37,656 nucleotides of DNA from Chloroflexota bacterium. Its GTDB lineage: Bacteria > Chloroflexota > Anaerolineae > Ardenticatenales > JAADHH01. The translations under genes were made by a program, and so were the position numbers. The notes under the pieces are model-generated. The model did no database searches and was not told the origin of the DNA. It saw only the letters and a list, made by a program, of their open reading frames with translations. Where the stretch lies: assembly GCA_013151955.1 (NCBI GenBank), contig JAADHH010000027.1:1-37656 (forward strand), written 5' to 3'. Below, piece by piece: positions 24,666 through 33,258 of the stretch; the first letter of the stretch is position 1, and every line of letters starts with the position of its first letter.

Positions 24666-24686
24666 CCACCGTTACGCTCGCGGTGG
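24666..24686 (+). terminator. Weak stem-loop after the epimerase gene
   Basis: CCACCG (24666-24671) pairs with CGGTGG (24681-24686) with a nine-base loop, about ten bases after the stop and between convergent genes. No T tract is present. Confidence 0.25.
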
Positions 24687-24760
24687 ACTCTCCTCCACGT
24701 CGAACAAGGCGCAGTCGGGGGGCTTCGCCCGGTCCGGCAGCCCAGGGCCACACGCAAGGA

Positions 24761-25432
24761 TCACTTCACCGCCTCTATCACCAGCAAGATCGGGAATCCC
24801 AGATACTTGCGAGCTTTGGGGATAGCGTCGACCAGTGCGCCATCCCCTCGAAACGAATGGTGCCGGATGTTGGCAAAGCCACTGGCTCGCAGGCCATCCA
24901 CATAATCTTGCATGGTGTGTTGGAACGCACCCAGCCGAAATTCCACGCCCTCTGCTTCAAAGTTTGCCTCGATGCCGGCCGCGGCCATCTCCGGATGATA
25001 GACAGAAAACAACACTCTGCCGCCCGGTTTCAACGCGTCGTACATCTGCGAAAACGCAGCGCGCAAATCTCCCAGATGTTCGCCGACCAGAGCACAAAGG
25101 ACGGTATCAAAACTTTCCCCCCTGAGGGGCCAGGCCCGTTGAAGGTCGGCAAGGGCCAGGGGGATGCGGGGAAACCGGTCGCGCGCAACCCGCAGCATCC
25201 CGTAGGAGAAGTCGATGCCGCAGGGAAAACTCCCGGCTTGCAACATGGGTCGAAAGTGGCGGCCTGTGCCACAGCCGGCGTCCAGGATGCGTTCGGCGGG
25301 GCCGGCCGCGAGGAGACGCGCCGTGTGTCGTTCGTCCATGGCGACCACCGGATTGGGGGTGCGATCATACGTCTTTGCCCAGCGATCGTACCCTTCTCGA
25401 GCCGTGACGTGATGAATTTCCTTGTTGCTCAT
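24761..25432 (-). CDS. Class I SAM-dependent methyltransferase
   Basis: A 223-residue methyltransferase. The SAM-binding motif ILDAGCGTGRHF is followed by the acidic end of strand 2 in CGIDFSYGML and by FDTVLCALVGEHL and ALKPGGRVLFSVYHPE. The substrate is not evident; UbiE-like and small-molecule methyltransferases share these motifs. Start at the ATG 25432, which has only weak upstream pairing (GAAA). It lies eight bases after the ANTAR regulator stop, so it is probably translated by coupling in the same operon. A TTG at 25444 would overlap the regulator and add four residues. Confidence 0.85.
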   Translation of the reverse strand: MSNKEIHHVTAREGYDRWAKTYDRTPNPVVAMDERHTARLLAAGPAERILDAGCGTGRHFRPMLQAGSFPCGIDFSYGMLRVARDRFPRIPLALADLQRAWPLRGESFDTVLCALVGEHLGDLRAAFSQMYDALKPGGRVLFSVYHPEMAAAGIEANFEAEGVEFRLGAFQHTMQDYVDGLRASGFANIRHHSFRGDGALVDAIPKARKYLGFPILLVIEAVK

Positions 25433-25440
25433 CGCGGGTT

Positions 25441-26031
25441 TCAATGCGTGGGCAAGTCCGCCTCGTAGGTGAGGATAATCGCCTCGGCCACTTTTCTCAT
25501 GGGCTGTCGCGTGTTCATGCTCATTTTCTGGATTTTTCGGAATGCATCTGCCTCGCGAAGACCCTGCGAATCCATCAGGATGCCTTTGGCCCGGTCGACC
25601 AGTTTGCGGGTTTCCAGGGCATCGCTCAAATCTTCGACCTCTTTCTCTGCGGCACGAAAATCACGGAAACGGGCCAGGGCCACTTCGATTGCCGGCGGCA
25701 GGTCGCTCTCGCGGAAGGGTTTCATCAGATAGCCGACAACGCCGGCCTCTGCACCCCGATCGATCAAATCGCGTTGGCCATAGGCCGTAAGGAGCAAGAC
25801 CGGAGCAATGCGCTCGCTGGTCAGGATGCTGGCGGCCTCGATGCCATCCATGCCGGGCATTTTTATATCCATGATTACCAGGTCGGGGCGGAGTTTACGG
25901 GCCAGGTTGACGGCACTCTCCCCGTCTCCCACATCCCCTACCACCAGGTAGCCCAACGCGGTGAGCATTTCGTTCAGGTCTCTTCGAGGGACCGACTCGT
26001 CATCAGCAATAATGATTCGAGTACGCGACAT
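25441..26031 (-). CDS. ANTAR-domain response regulator (PdtaR-like)
   Basis: A 196-residue regulator with an N-terminal receiver (acidic residues in IIADDESV, phospho-acceptor Asp55 in LVIMDIKMPG, lysine in YLMKPF). The C-terminal ANTAR domain (about 135-190: DALETRKLVDRAKGILMDSQGL, then AFRKIQKMSMNTRQPMRKVAEAII) is an RNA-binding domain. ANTAR proteins bind twin small hairpins in nascent RNA and stop terminators from forming. GGAGGAGG precedes the ATG. It is 21 bases after the kinase gene, a pairing known from PdtaS-PdtaR and EutW-EutV. It therefore probably controls genes at the RNA level; its own operon has a terminator in the leader (27726-27761). Confidence 0.93.
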   Translation of the reverse strand: MSRTRIIIADDESVPRRDLNEMLTALGYLVVGDVGDGESAVNLARKLRPDLVIMDIKMPGMDGIEAASILTSERIAPVLLLTAYGQRDLIDRGAEAGVVGYLMKPFRESDLPPAIEVALARFRDFRAAEKEVEDLSDALETRKLVDRAKGILMDSQGLREADAFRKIQKMSMNTRQPMRKVAEAIILTYEADLPTH

Positions 26032-26052
26032 GATTTATCCTCCTCCAGGCGT

Positions 26053-27537
26053 TCAATACTTGCCTTCCCGTATCGTCTTTGGAATATGTGCTCCAGCGCA
26101 TACCCCGTGTTCACTCCGAAAAACGAACTCTCCTTGCAGGTCCTCTTCCACCAATGTACGGACGATCTGCAGCCCAAGGTTGCTGTTTTGGCTCAGATCA
26201 AAGCCCGGTCCTAAGCCCCGTCCATCGTCTTGCACGATAATACGCAGCATGTCTCCTTCATCTTCCAGCGTGATCAGGATTGTCCCCGCTTGGCCAATAT
26301 CAAAAGCGTGTTCCAGGGCATTTTGCAGCAACTCGTTAATCACCAGGGCACAGCTTGTGGCTTGTCGTGCCGAGAGGAAGACGCTGGTACCCCGGACACG
26401 AATATTGACCTGGTTCTTTGGATTCAGTGTACTTTGCGCAAACTGGCCGGCAATCCGATTGGCTACCTCCTTCACGTTGATGATTTGCCCCTCATGTTGG
26501 GAGAGGAATTCATGAACAACGGCTACGCTAAGAATGCGATTCACGCTTTCGTTCAGAATCTCCTTTACATTGGGGTCCTCGACCCGTCGCACCTGCATAC
26601 GCAACAAAGAAGCAATCGTTTGCAGATTGTTCTTCACACGGTGGTGGATTTCCTGAATCATCGCTGCACGAACCGCTTTTTCCTGGGCCACGCGACGTGC
26701 CCGGGTGTTGTCGTGCAACGTAATCAAGATTCCTACGGTGCGGGAATTTCCCCAACCCCAGGACCACCGGTTATGAAGAAATGGCAGCTTCCAGGGAGAG
26801 CCAACCAGCGGTATCGCTTTTCGCACCCAAAAGAACTCGCCCTCTGCGGTTTCCTCCTCCAGGCAGATTCCTTCTTTGAGGGCACGCTGGGCCAGTTGCG
26901 CATCCGTGGTATCCAGGTCGGTGAGCAGCTTCCCGACCAAGTTGTCCGTGTACCCCAGTTTCCGGTAGAGTTTGGTAGCCAGACCACTCATATACAGAAC
27001 ACGGCCGTTGGTATCTACGACAACCAGCCCATCGTGGTCGGCAAAGGGAGACAGGTTTTCGACACCGGGCAACCCCTGCCGCAAAGCCGTGTGTACCAGG
27101 GTGTGCAACATCCGCTGGAAGTTTGGGTGGCGGTGACGGTGGCGCTCATGTTCGATTAAGCTCTTTTCCAGGCTCAGGACTCCAGTAACGTCACCGTTGT
27201 CCGCCCGAATCGGGAAGATTTCCTGGATCACGTGGGTGCGATGGCCGCTCAGACGGCGCTCACTGGTCAGGGAGCGACCATTTCGGAATACGCGCTGAAC
27301 GGAAGGGTAATCCTCGGCATCAAACACGCGACCAATCAAATCTTCTTGGTGTACCGGAGAGACAGAGTGCGGACGGGCTTGAGCAATCACTTGCACCTGG
27401 TTGTCATTTCGGCGGCAAAAGACAAAAATGTCGGCCCGGCTGATGTCGGCTAAGATCGGCAACGATGCCATGATAGGCGTCAGCCACGACTCTTCCGCAG
27501 CGCAATTCTTTTGTTGACTCTGGACAACATTGTCCAT
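26053..27537 (-). CDS. PdtaS-like sensor histidine kinase (HisKA_2 type)
   Basis: A 494-residue soluble kinase. Residues about 15-150 form a GAF-like N-terminal sensor as in PdtaS. About 160-285 form a PAS-like domain (DGLVVVDTNGRVLYMS onward). The HisKA_2 dimerisation motif is EIHHRVKNNLQTIASLL, with the phospho-acceptor at His298 or His299. The ATPase domain shows ALVINELLQNALEHAF, QDDGRGLG and NLGLQIVRTLVEEDL. It is expected to phosphorylate the ANTAR regulator encoded next. The ATG follows AAGGGTGG by about six bases. The upstream region holds, going away from the gene, a miniature element inserted 45 bases from the ATG, an intrinsic terminator and a consensus promoter. The ligand is unknown. 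Confidence 0.9.
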   Translation of the reverse strand: MDNVVQSQQKNCAAEESWLTPIMASLPILADISRADIFVFCRRNDNQVQVIAQARPHSVSPVHQEDLIGRVFDAEDYPSVQRVFRNGRSLTSERRLSGHRTHVIQEIFPIRADNGDVTGVLSLEKSLIEHERHRHRHPNFQRMLHTLVHTALRQGLPGVENLSPFADHDGLVVVDTNGRVLYMSGLATKLYRKLGYTDNLVGKLLTDLDTTDAQLAQRALKEGICLEEETAEGEFFWVRKAIPLVGSPWKLPFLHNRWSWGWGNSRTVGILITLHDNTRARRVAQEKAVRAAMIQEIHHRVKNNLQTIASLLRMQVRRVEDPNVKEILNESVNRILSVAVVHEFLSQHEGQIINVKEVANRIAGQFAQSTLNPKNQVNIRVRGTSVFLSARQATSCALVINELLQNALEHAFDIGQAGTILITLEDEGDMLRIIVQDDGRGLGPGFDLSQNSNLGLQIVRTLVEEDLQGEFVFRSEHGVCAGAHIPKTIREGKY

Positions 27538-27573
27538 AGCTGTCCACCCTTACTCTCTTCATAGCCTTTGACC

Positions 27574-27721
27574 GGCGATTCGTATCTTCTCAATAATTCG
27601 GGGTAGGGGCACGGCCTTGCGCCTGCCCTTGCCGGCCTTGCCCCTGCCCCGTAGGGCGACCGCTGCCCCGTAGGGCGACCGCAAGGGTACGCCCCTACTC
27701 TTTGAAAAGATACGGCGATTC
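27574..27721. mobile_element. Miniature inverted-repeat element, copy 2, with 8-bp target duplication
   Basis: A 132-bp element at 27582-27713 is flanked by perfect direct repeats GGCGATTC (27574-27581 and 27714-27721). It is an inverted, shorter relative of the copy at 15293-15462, with the same ends (GTATCTTCTCAATAATTCGG and, at the other side, TTTGAAAAGATAC) and the same inner GCCCCGTAGGGCGAC units. It sits between a terminator and the start of the PdtaS-like kinase gene. Confidence 0.88.
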
Positions 27722-27725
27722 CTAG

Positions 27726-27761
27726 AAAAAAAGTGGCCGGCACGATACGAACAGCGGCCAC
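27726..27761 (-). terminator. Intrinsic terminator ahead of the PdtaS-like kinase
   Basis: On the minus strand, GTGGCCG (27761-27755) pairs perfectly with CGGCCAC (27739-27733) over a 15-base loop and is followed at once by seven T residues (27732-27726). It works only leftward. It may end the rarA transcript, attenuate transcription into the kinase operon, or end a small RNA from the promoter at 27907-27934. Confidence 0.75.
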
Positions 27762-27906
27762 CAAGTAGTACATTTGCCGTCAACGTGTTTGTCAGAATGT
27801 AGAGATGAGGTACAGTCCACGGCAGTTTTTCAACTGTAGGCCACGTACCAGAAAGTCCAACCCCCTTTTTCCACTGTTCCGTAGCGCGTCCGACGACATA
27901 CGATTC

Positions 27907-27934
27907 ATTATATCCGATTGCACAGATTTGGCAA
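27907..27934 (-). promoter_or_regulatory. Promoter between rarA and the kinase operon
   Basis: On the minus strand, TTGCCA (27934-27929), a 16-base spacer and TATAAT (27912-27907), beginning 23 bases after the rarA stop. Transcription would start near 27900, meet the terminator about 140 bases later and, if it reads on, reach the kinase ATG after about 360 bases. Confidence 0.65.
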
Positions 27935-27956
27935 GTCCGAAACGGTACGAGCCACC

Positions 27957-30203
27957 CTAGCAGTCATCCGGCGGCGGCGCGCTCGTGGCGGTCAGGAAGG
28001 CGACGTGCATTGTCCAGGGAATGCGCTGCCCACGCAGCTTGCGTTCGAAGAGAGCCTGCACTTGGGCGATTTCGTCGCCGCTCAAGTGACCTTGGAGGCG
28101 TTGCCGGTATGTGGGGCGGCTGCCCGCGGCCCGCTCCCCAAACCAGCCGGCCAGCAGGGTAGCCGTGATTTGCAGCTCGGTCGCTTGCTGCTCGACGGTG
28201 ATTCGCACGTCTGCCAAGGCGGCCTCTTCGGCAGCCGCGCGCAGGTCGCCGGCATCCCAATTGACCCGTGGGTTGTCCGGGTCTTCATAGATTGCCTCCT
28301 CGGCAGCCTCCACCCGGCCGGCAAGGTCGGCGCCCAGCGTGGAGAGGTCCACCAGGCGATAGAGTCGCGGCGTGTGCCTGGCAATCACGTCGGCCAGGCT
28401 GATTCGCCCGCCGGCCACGAGGAGGGCCGCAACCATACGGAACGCGGTCGTTTTGTCTCCGCACCCCAGCAAGGCATTGCGGCCGACAACGGCGTCGAAC
28501 GTGAGCGCGGGGGCGTGTTCGGCAAGGATGCCGGGCAGGGTCGTCAAATCGCCTTGCAGAATCAGGGGCCGTTGCAGCTCGGGCAGCCGGTTCGCCATCT
28601 CGCGTATGGCGCCGGCCTCCTCTGCAGTGTGTGCCAGCACCCAAACGCCCCCTTCCGGTGTGCGCCGGAGTGCCTCCCACGTCAAAAGCCCGCTGCCGGC
28701 GTGCAGATCGAGGAGGACGTGGTGGCGCTGGAGTTGCGCGCCCTCCAGCACGCGATCGCGCGTCCGGCTCAAACGTTCACCGGCCTGGGAGATCACCCGT
28801 TGCAGCCAGCGTTCGCTGGCCGGATCGGTCGGCCCAAAGGTCAGCACTTCCGGTGGAGCGCCCACATCGCCCTCAACCATGGCCGCCAGTTGCGCCTCGC
28901 GACGCCGTTGCACCTCCTCCCCGATGCGCGATTCGTAGCCTTGATTCCCCGGCTGGTAGAAGACCTGTCCTTGCAGACTGGCCGGCAGATATTGTTGGGC
29001 CACCCAATGATCGCGGTAGGCATGGGGATAAATGTACCCCTTGCCGTGGCCAAAGCCGTCCTTGTCGCGACTGGCATCTTTCAGATGGGTGGGCACCTCC
29101 CCCTCTCGTTCCTGTTCGACGACCGCCAGGGCATCGAAGAAGGCGAAGATCGAGTTGGATTTGGGCGCGGTCGCCAGGTAGAGCGTCGCCTCGGCCAGAT
29201 GGAAGCGGCCTTCGGGCAGGCCCACCCGGTCGAAGGCCTCCGCACAGGCATTGACGGTGCGAATCGCCTGGGGGTCGGCCAGGCCGACGTCTTCACCGGC
29301 GAAAATGAGCATCCGGCGAAAGATAAAGCGGGGGTCTTCGCCGGCGTAGATCATCTTGGCCAGCCAATAGAGGGCCGCGTCCGGATCGGAGCCGCGCAGT
29401 GACTTGATGAACGCGCTGATCGTATCGAAGTGGTAATCGCCCTCTTTGTCGTAGAGCACAGCCCGCCGCTGGATCGATTCTTCGGCCACTTCCAGGCTGA
29501 CGATGATCTGGCCCGCTTCATCGGGGACCGTCGTCTCCACGGCCAGTTCCAGGGCGTTGAGCAGGGCCCGCGCGTCGCCGTTGGCCACGTTCACCAGGTG
29601 GGCCAGCGCCTCCTCGCGAACGACGACCGGCAACGCGCCGTAACCGCGGTCCGGGTCTTCCAACGCTTGCTGCGCGATCTGGCGCAGGTCTCCTTCGCTC
29701 AGCGCTTTCAGTTGGAACACGCGGCTGCGACTGACCAGGGGACGGTTGACCGAGAAGTAGGGATTTTCTGTGGTAGCACCGATGAACACGACCGTGCCAT
29801 TCTCGACCCAGGGCAACAGGGCATCTTGCTGCGCCTTGTTCCAGCGGTGTACCTCGTCCAGGAAGAGGGTGGTACGCTGGTTGTAGAGCCGGCGGCGCTC
29901 CTGCGCTTCGGCGGTCACGCGGCGGATGTCCCGCACGCCGGCGAGCACGGCGTTCAGCGTGGTGAAGTGTGCGCGGGTGGTGTTGGCGATGACGCTGGCC
30001 AGCGTCGTCTTGCCGGTGCCGGGCGGGCCGAAGAAGATCAGCGATGAAAGCTGGTCGGCCTGGATGGCACGGCGCAGCAGGCGGCCGGGTCCCACGATGT
30101 GTTCCTGGCCGACAAATTCGTCCAGGGTACGCGGACGCATCCGGGCCGCCAGCGGGGCTTCCTTTGTCATTCGTTCCTGCAGGGCTTGATCAAAGATGTC
30201 CAT
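27957..30203 (-). CDS. rarA: RarA/MgsA AAA+ ATPase fused to a methyltransferase-like domain
   Basis: A 748-residue protein. The N-terminal part (to about 440) is a RarA/MgsA ATPase, a clamp-loader relative that acts at stalled replication forks. It has Walker [10 protein letters not shown] (59-67), Walker B LFLDEVHR (113-120), sensor GATTENP (142-148) and the C-terminal [27 protein letters not shown]-type helical domain. From about 495 a Rossmann-like domain follows, with [18 protein letters not shown] in the place of a SAM-binding motif. Fusions of RarA to such a domain are known in cyanobacteria and some other phyla, with unknown function. The ATG at 30203 follows GGAGG by seven bases. It is 16 bases after the WecA-like gene. 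Confidence 0.9.
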   Translation of the reverse strand: MDIFDQALQERMTKEAPLAARMRPRTLDEFVGQEHIVGPGRLLRRAIQADQLSSLIFFGPPGTGKTTLASVIANTTRAHFTTLNAVLAGVRDIRRVTAEAQERRRLYNQRTTLFLDEVHRWNKAQQDALLPWVENGTVVFIGATTENPYFSVNRPLVSRSRVFQLKALSEGDLRQIAQQALEDPDRGYGALPVVVREEALAHLVNVANGDARALLNALELAVETTVPDEAGQIIVSLEVAEESIQRRAVLYDKEGDYHFDTISAFIKSLRGSDPDAALYWLAKMIYAGEDPRFIFRRMLIFAGEDVGLADPQAIRTVNACAEAFDRVGLPEGRFHLAEATLYLATAPKSNSIFAFFDALAVVEQEREGEVPTHLKDASRDKDGFGHGKGYIYPHAYRDHWVAQQYLPASLQGQVFYQPGNQGYESRIGEEVQRRREAQLAAMVEGDVGAPPEVLTFGPTDPASERWLQRVISQAGERLSRTRDRVLEGAQLQRHHVLLDLHAGSGLLTWEALRRTPEGGVWVLAHTAEEAGAIREMANRLPELQRPLILQGDLTTLPGILAEHAPALTFDAVVGRNALLGCGDKTTAFRMVAALLVAGGRISLADVIARHTPRLYRLVDLSTLGADLAGRVEAAEEAIYEDPDNPRVNWDAGDLRAAAEEAALADVRITVEQQATELQITATLLAGWFGERAAGSRPTYRQRLQGHLSGDEIAQVQALFERKLRGQRIPWTMHVAFLTATSAPPPDDC

Positions 30204-30219
30204 TTTTTGCCTCCGCGCC

Positions 30220-31251
30220 CTATGTCTCGCGCCGCCGTGCCATCGAGCCCAGGAGCGAGAGAGCCAGCGCACCCAGAATGAGCAGGGCCAGTAATTTATC
30301 CAGCGGCGAGGGGAGCAGCAAGGCCAAAGCGCCCGCGCCGGCACAGATGGCGTAGTAGAGCAAGACCACACGCCGTTGCGATAGCCCGATGTCGTACAGA
30401 CGATGGTGTAGATGACCGCGGTCGGCCTCCATCGGAGAGACACCGCGCCGGATGCGGGTGATGATCAGCCAGGCCACATCCAGAATGGGTACGCCGAGCA
30501 CCAGCAATGCCGTGGCCAGTTTCGCGCCGGCCATGATCGAAAGTGCGCCGGCTGCAAAACCCAGGAAAAGGGAGCCGGAGGAGCCCATGAAGACGCGCGC
30601 CGGATGAAAGTTATAGGGCAGAAACCCCAGCGTGGCACCGAGCAAGGCCAGAGGCAGCAGGGCTACGCTGTACTGCCCCAGCCGCCACATGTGCAGAAAG
30701 AGTACCAGGCAAATGATGGCCACGACCCCATCGGCCAGCCCATCCAGCCCATCCAACCAGTTCACCGTGTTCATCATGCCCACCAGCCAAACCAGCGTAA
30801 TCGCCAGAGTCACGGGCCAGGGGAACCAGATTTGCCGGCCGGTGAGCGGATTGGTCGTCACCTCGATGAACAGCAGGAAGCGGATGCCCACCAGGGCAAT
30901 GGCGATTTGAGCGGCAAGTTGTGTCCAGGGGCCAAGGGCGCGTTTATCGTCCCACAGTCCCACCAAAACGGCCAGCGTGCCGCCGAGCAGCAATCCCTCC
31001 AGCCGGGTGATTTCATTGGGATCATGGCGGGCCAGGGGAATAAAGATGCCAACTGCGACGGCCAGCAGGAACGCAAGGTACAGAGCAATTCCCCCTAGAC
31101 GAGGTATGGGGTGATCGTGGACACGCCTCGGTGTGTCCGGAATGTCGAGCACGCCCCATCGCCGGGCCAGGCGAGCAACCAGGGGAGTGATCGCAAAGGC
31201 CGTGAGCCATGCTACCCCCCCAATCAGGCCGAAGGAGGCTGGCAGGCTCAC
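30220..31251 (-). CDS. WecA/MraY-family glycosyl-1-phosphate transferase
   Basis: A 343-residue integral membrane enzyme with about ten hydrophobic segments that moves a sugar-1-phosphate (usually GlcNAc-1-P) from UDP-sugar to undecaprenyl phosphate, the first step of cell-surface glycan synthesis. Active-site motifs are present: the aspartate pair Asp101-Asp102 (LWDDKRALGP), NTVNWLDGLDGLADG (161-175), FMGSSGSLFLGF, and the HIH-type loop DRGHLHHRL, which fits WecA-like enzymes. The start is a GTG that lies one base from the stop of the zinc-finger gene upstream; there is no clear ribosome site, so translation is probably coupled. mraY itself would usually sit in a division cluster, which is absent here. 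Confidence 0.92.
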   Translation of the reverse strand: MSLPASFGLIGGVAWLTAFAITPLVARLARRWGVLDIPDTPRRVHDHPIPRLGGIALYLAFLLAVAVGIFIPLARHDPNEITRLEGLLLGGTLAVLVGLWDDKRALGPWTQLAAQIAIALVGIRFLLFIEVTTNPLTGRQIWFPWPVTLAITLVWLVGMMNTVNWLDGLDGLADGVVAIICLVLFLHMWRLGQYSVALLPLALLGATLGFLPYNFHPARVFMGSSGSLFLGFAAGALSIMAGAKLATALLVLGVPILDVAWLIITRIRRGVSPMEADRGHLHHRLYDIGLSQRRVVLLYYAICAGAGALALLLPSPLDKLLALLILGALALSLLGSMARRRET

Positions 31252-31252
31252 A

Positions 31253-31588
31253 TCAACGGAATCCGCGTTCGGCTTTGTCCTTGCAAGAGGGGCAGCGTGT
31301 TGCTTCGGGGACTACTTCCAGTCGTCCGGGGGCTATCGGTTGGCCACAGTCCCGGCAGAAGCCGTACTGCCCGGTCTGTACTCTGGTCAGCGCCGCCTCG
31401 ACACGGGTCAATTTGCGTTCCAAGATTTGGATCGTGGCCAATGTTTTCTCCCGTTCAAACAGATCGGGGTCATATTCGTCGCCGTCGAACTCCACTTCGG
31501 AGCGCAACTCCTCACGCAACCGCTCCAGCGTCTCCAAAGTTTCCCGACGTTCCCGCGCAAGCAATTTTTCAGGTGAAACGCCTTTCAT
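31253..31588 (-). CDS. DksA/TraR-type zinc-finger protein
   Basis: A 111-residue protein. An N-terminal helical pair (about 8-72) is followed by a four-cysteine zinc finger: Cys78 and Cys81 (FCRDCGQPI), Cys99 and Cys102 (RCPSC). This is the DksA/TraR architecture. DksA-type proteins enter the RNA polymerase secondary channel and shift transcription in stringent conditions; short members have varied roles. The coiled-coil tip lacks an obvious DxxDxA, though acidic residues (DGDEYDPD) are present. It is the first gene of the run with the WecA-like gene and rarA. The ribosome site is weak (GGAAAA right before the ATG). Confidence 0.85.
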   Translation of the reverse strand: MKGVSPEKLLARERRETLETLERLREELRSEVEFDGDEYDPDLFEREKTLATIQILERKLTRVEAALTRVQTGQYGFCRDCGQPIAPGRLEVVPEATRCPSCKDKAERGFR

Positions 31589-31618
31589 TTTTCCGGTTTG
31601 CTCTCCCAGCCCTTCAGG

Positions 31619-31770
31619 TGTCAGTCCTCAGTCGTCAGTCGTCAGATGTCAGATGGCAGTCGTCAGTCGTCAGTCGCCAGATGGCAGTCGTGAAAACGTG
31701 CCAACGTGCATCACGCATCACGCATCACGTTTCACGCCGTTCATCATTCTGCATTCATCGTTTCAGAATC
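31619..31770. repeat. Modular short-repeat element, copy 3 (all modules, minus orientation)
   Basis: Irregular GTCAGTCGTCAGATG-type units (31619-31692) are followed by ACGTGCATCACGCATCACGC and GTTTCACG (31695-31738). Read on the other strand this gives the order GTGAAACGTGATGCGTGATG, then GACTGCCATCTGGCGACTG, matching 36489-36557. It lies between the zinc-finger gene start and the end of the LysM protein gene. No gene is contained. Confidence 0.65.
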
Positions 31771-31776
31771 AGGCGG

Positions 31777-33258
31777 CTACTTTGGCATCGCTTTCAACGC
31801 ATCATAAGCCAGCCGCGTTATTGTCTGTGGATAGTTCGGCTCGGTGATGCACCAATAATACTGCTCGTCCTCGCGAGTCCAGTCTGGATTACAGACGTAG
31901 ATCAAGTTCATCAAACCGATCCACGGTTTCCAGTGTTCACCGGCCCATTTATAGGCACGGACAAAGTAATCCGCCTGCTCTTCTTCGGAAACATGGTGCC
32001 AGTTGTATGGCGAATCGGGCCGGTCGTCTACAGTCCAGCCAAATTCGAGGATGGCGACCTGTGTGCCGGTATCACCATATTTTTCCATGACCGCCCGCAG
32101 GTCCTCCACGTGACGGAAGGTGAACCACCGGCCATGGCCATACACGTCGGGATTGGCCATCACTTCGTCGCCGCTCATTTCCGGCGGGGCCTTGAAGCCC
32201 GGAGCGTGAACGCCCAGCACGTCGAGGTAGCCCTTGCTGCTGCCCCCCATGGCCTGGTACATTTTGTCGAGGTATTCGGTGTCGTCCATGGCGATGGGCA
32301 TGGGGCCGCCGGTCGGTGACAGGCCGGCGCTGATCACAGTGGTGTTGGGGTCGCCCTGCTTGATGGCCTGATAGGCCAGCTTGAGGAGCCGCACATATTC
32401 TGCCGGGTCGGGCGGTTGGTCGCACCACTCGCGGGCCAGGTTCGGCTCGTTCCAGACTTCGTAGGCACGGATTTTGCCCCGGTATCGCGTGGCCATAGCC
32501 CGCAAGAAATCGGCGTAGTCCTGGGCATTGGTGGGCGGCCCTTGCATGGAACAACCCTGGCGCGCCCAATCGGGCTGGCTATCTACGCGGGCCAAGATGT
32601 CCAGGCCAAAGCGGTCGTGGGCCATCTGCACAACGCGGTCGCTGATCGACCAGTCGTATTGACCCTTCCCCGTCCCTTCTATCTCGCGCCACGGGAAACT
32701 TTGCTTGACCCAGCCGAAGCCGGCGTCCTTGATCAGATTGAGGTCCCGGTCGGCTGTCTCCGCGCGCCACCAGAGGAAGGCCTGCATGCCATATTCCGGC
32801 GACGCCATGCGGGTGGGCCATTGTACGGACCGGGACGCGGCCGGTTGCGTGGGGGCCGGCGCGGCTGTGGCCTGGGCCGGCGGCGGCGTGGCCTGGCGTC
32901 CGGGAATGGTCAGTACCTGCCCCACGGAAATCAAGTTGGGGTCTTGGATGCCATTTGCTCGGGCCAATTCGTCAACGCTCAGGCCAAACTTGTTGGCGAC
33001 GCTAAAAAGGGTATCGCCGGTCTTGATCGTGTATGTGGCCGGCTTGGGCGGCAACGGGGTAGCCGTCGGCGGCCCGGCCGTGGGAGCGGTCTCGGCCACG
33101 GCAATCGTCGTCGTGCGCAGCTCCGGGGCCAGCGTGAACGTGGGCCGGGGGGCCTTCGTAGCGGTCGCCGAACGAGGCCGGTTGCCCGACCGGCCACTGC
33201 AAGCGGTCAGTGCCAGCAGAAAGCCGGTGATGAGCAGCACCGTCAGTTTCTTGTTCAT
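31777..33258 (-). CDS. LysM lipoprotein with clan GH-A glycoside hydrolase domain
   Basis: A 493-residue lipoprotein (lipobox LTAC, Cys20). A low-complexity linker is followed by one LysM domain (about 75-119: YTIKTGDTLFSVANKFGLS to VGQVLTIPG), which binds peptidoglycan or other GlcNAc polymers, a Pro/Ala/Thr linker, and a TIM-barrel hydrolase-like domain from about 155. The likely acid/base is Glu271 in EVWNEPN and the nucleophile Glu405 in AILEFGW, as in GH39/GH5-type enzymes. The ATG overlaps the stop of the large hydrolase gene upstream (ATGA), so the two are co-translated, and their hydrolase domains are paralogous. The substrate is unknown; cell-wall or capsule glycan is likely from the anchoring. 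Confidence 0.85.
   Translation of the reverse strand: MNKKLTVLLITGFLLALTACSGRSGNRPRSATATKAPRPTFTLAPELRTTTIAVAETAPTAGPPTATPLPPKPATYTIKTGDTLFSVANKFGLSVDELARANGIQDPNLISVGQVLTIPGRQATPPPAQATAAPAPTQPAASRSVQWPTRMASPEYGMQAFLWWRAETADRDLNLIKDAGFGWVKQSFPWREIEGTGKGQYDWSISDRVVQMAHDRFGLDILARVDSQPDWARQGCSMQGPPTNAQDYADFLRAMATRYRGKIRAYEVWNEPNLAREWCDQPPDPAEYVRLLKLAYQAIKQGDPNTTVISAGLSPTGGPMPIAMDDTEYLDKMYQAMGGSSKGYLDVLGVHAPGFKAPPEMSGDEVMANPDVYGHGRWFTFRHVEDLRAVMEKYGDTGTQVAILEFGWTVDDRPDSPYNWHHVSEEEQADYFVRAYKWAGEHWKPWIGLMNLIYVCNPDWTREDEQYYWCITEPNYPQTITRLAYDALKAMPK

Noticed and set aside
27480-27773. Small protein encoded across the second mobile element
   Set aside because: The frame is an accident of the GC-rich palindromes; it has no ribosome site and overlaps the terminator and element ends.
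27918-29402. Long open frame (494 codons) on the plus strand
   Set aside because: It is antisense to rarA, begins in a promoter region, and its translation shows no motif; the rarA frame is clearly the real gene.
31619-31692. CRISPR or simple tandem array of GTCAGTCGTC units
   Set aside because: Unit length and order are irregular and no spacers exist; treated as a modular dispersed repeat instead.
31111-32319. Open frame of 402 codons on the plus strand
   Set aside because: It crosses two minus-strand genes and a repeat element and encodes no domain.
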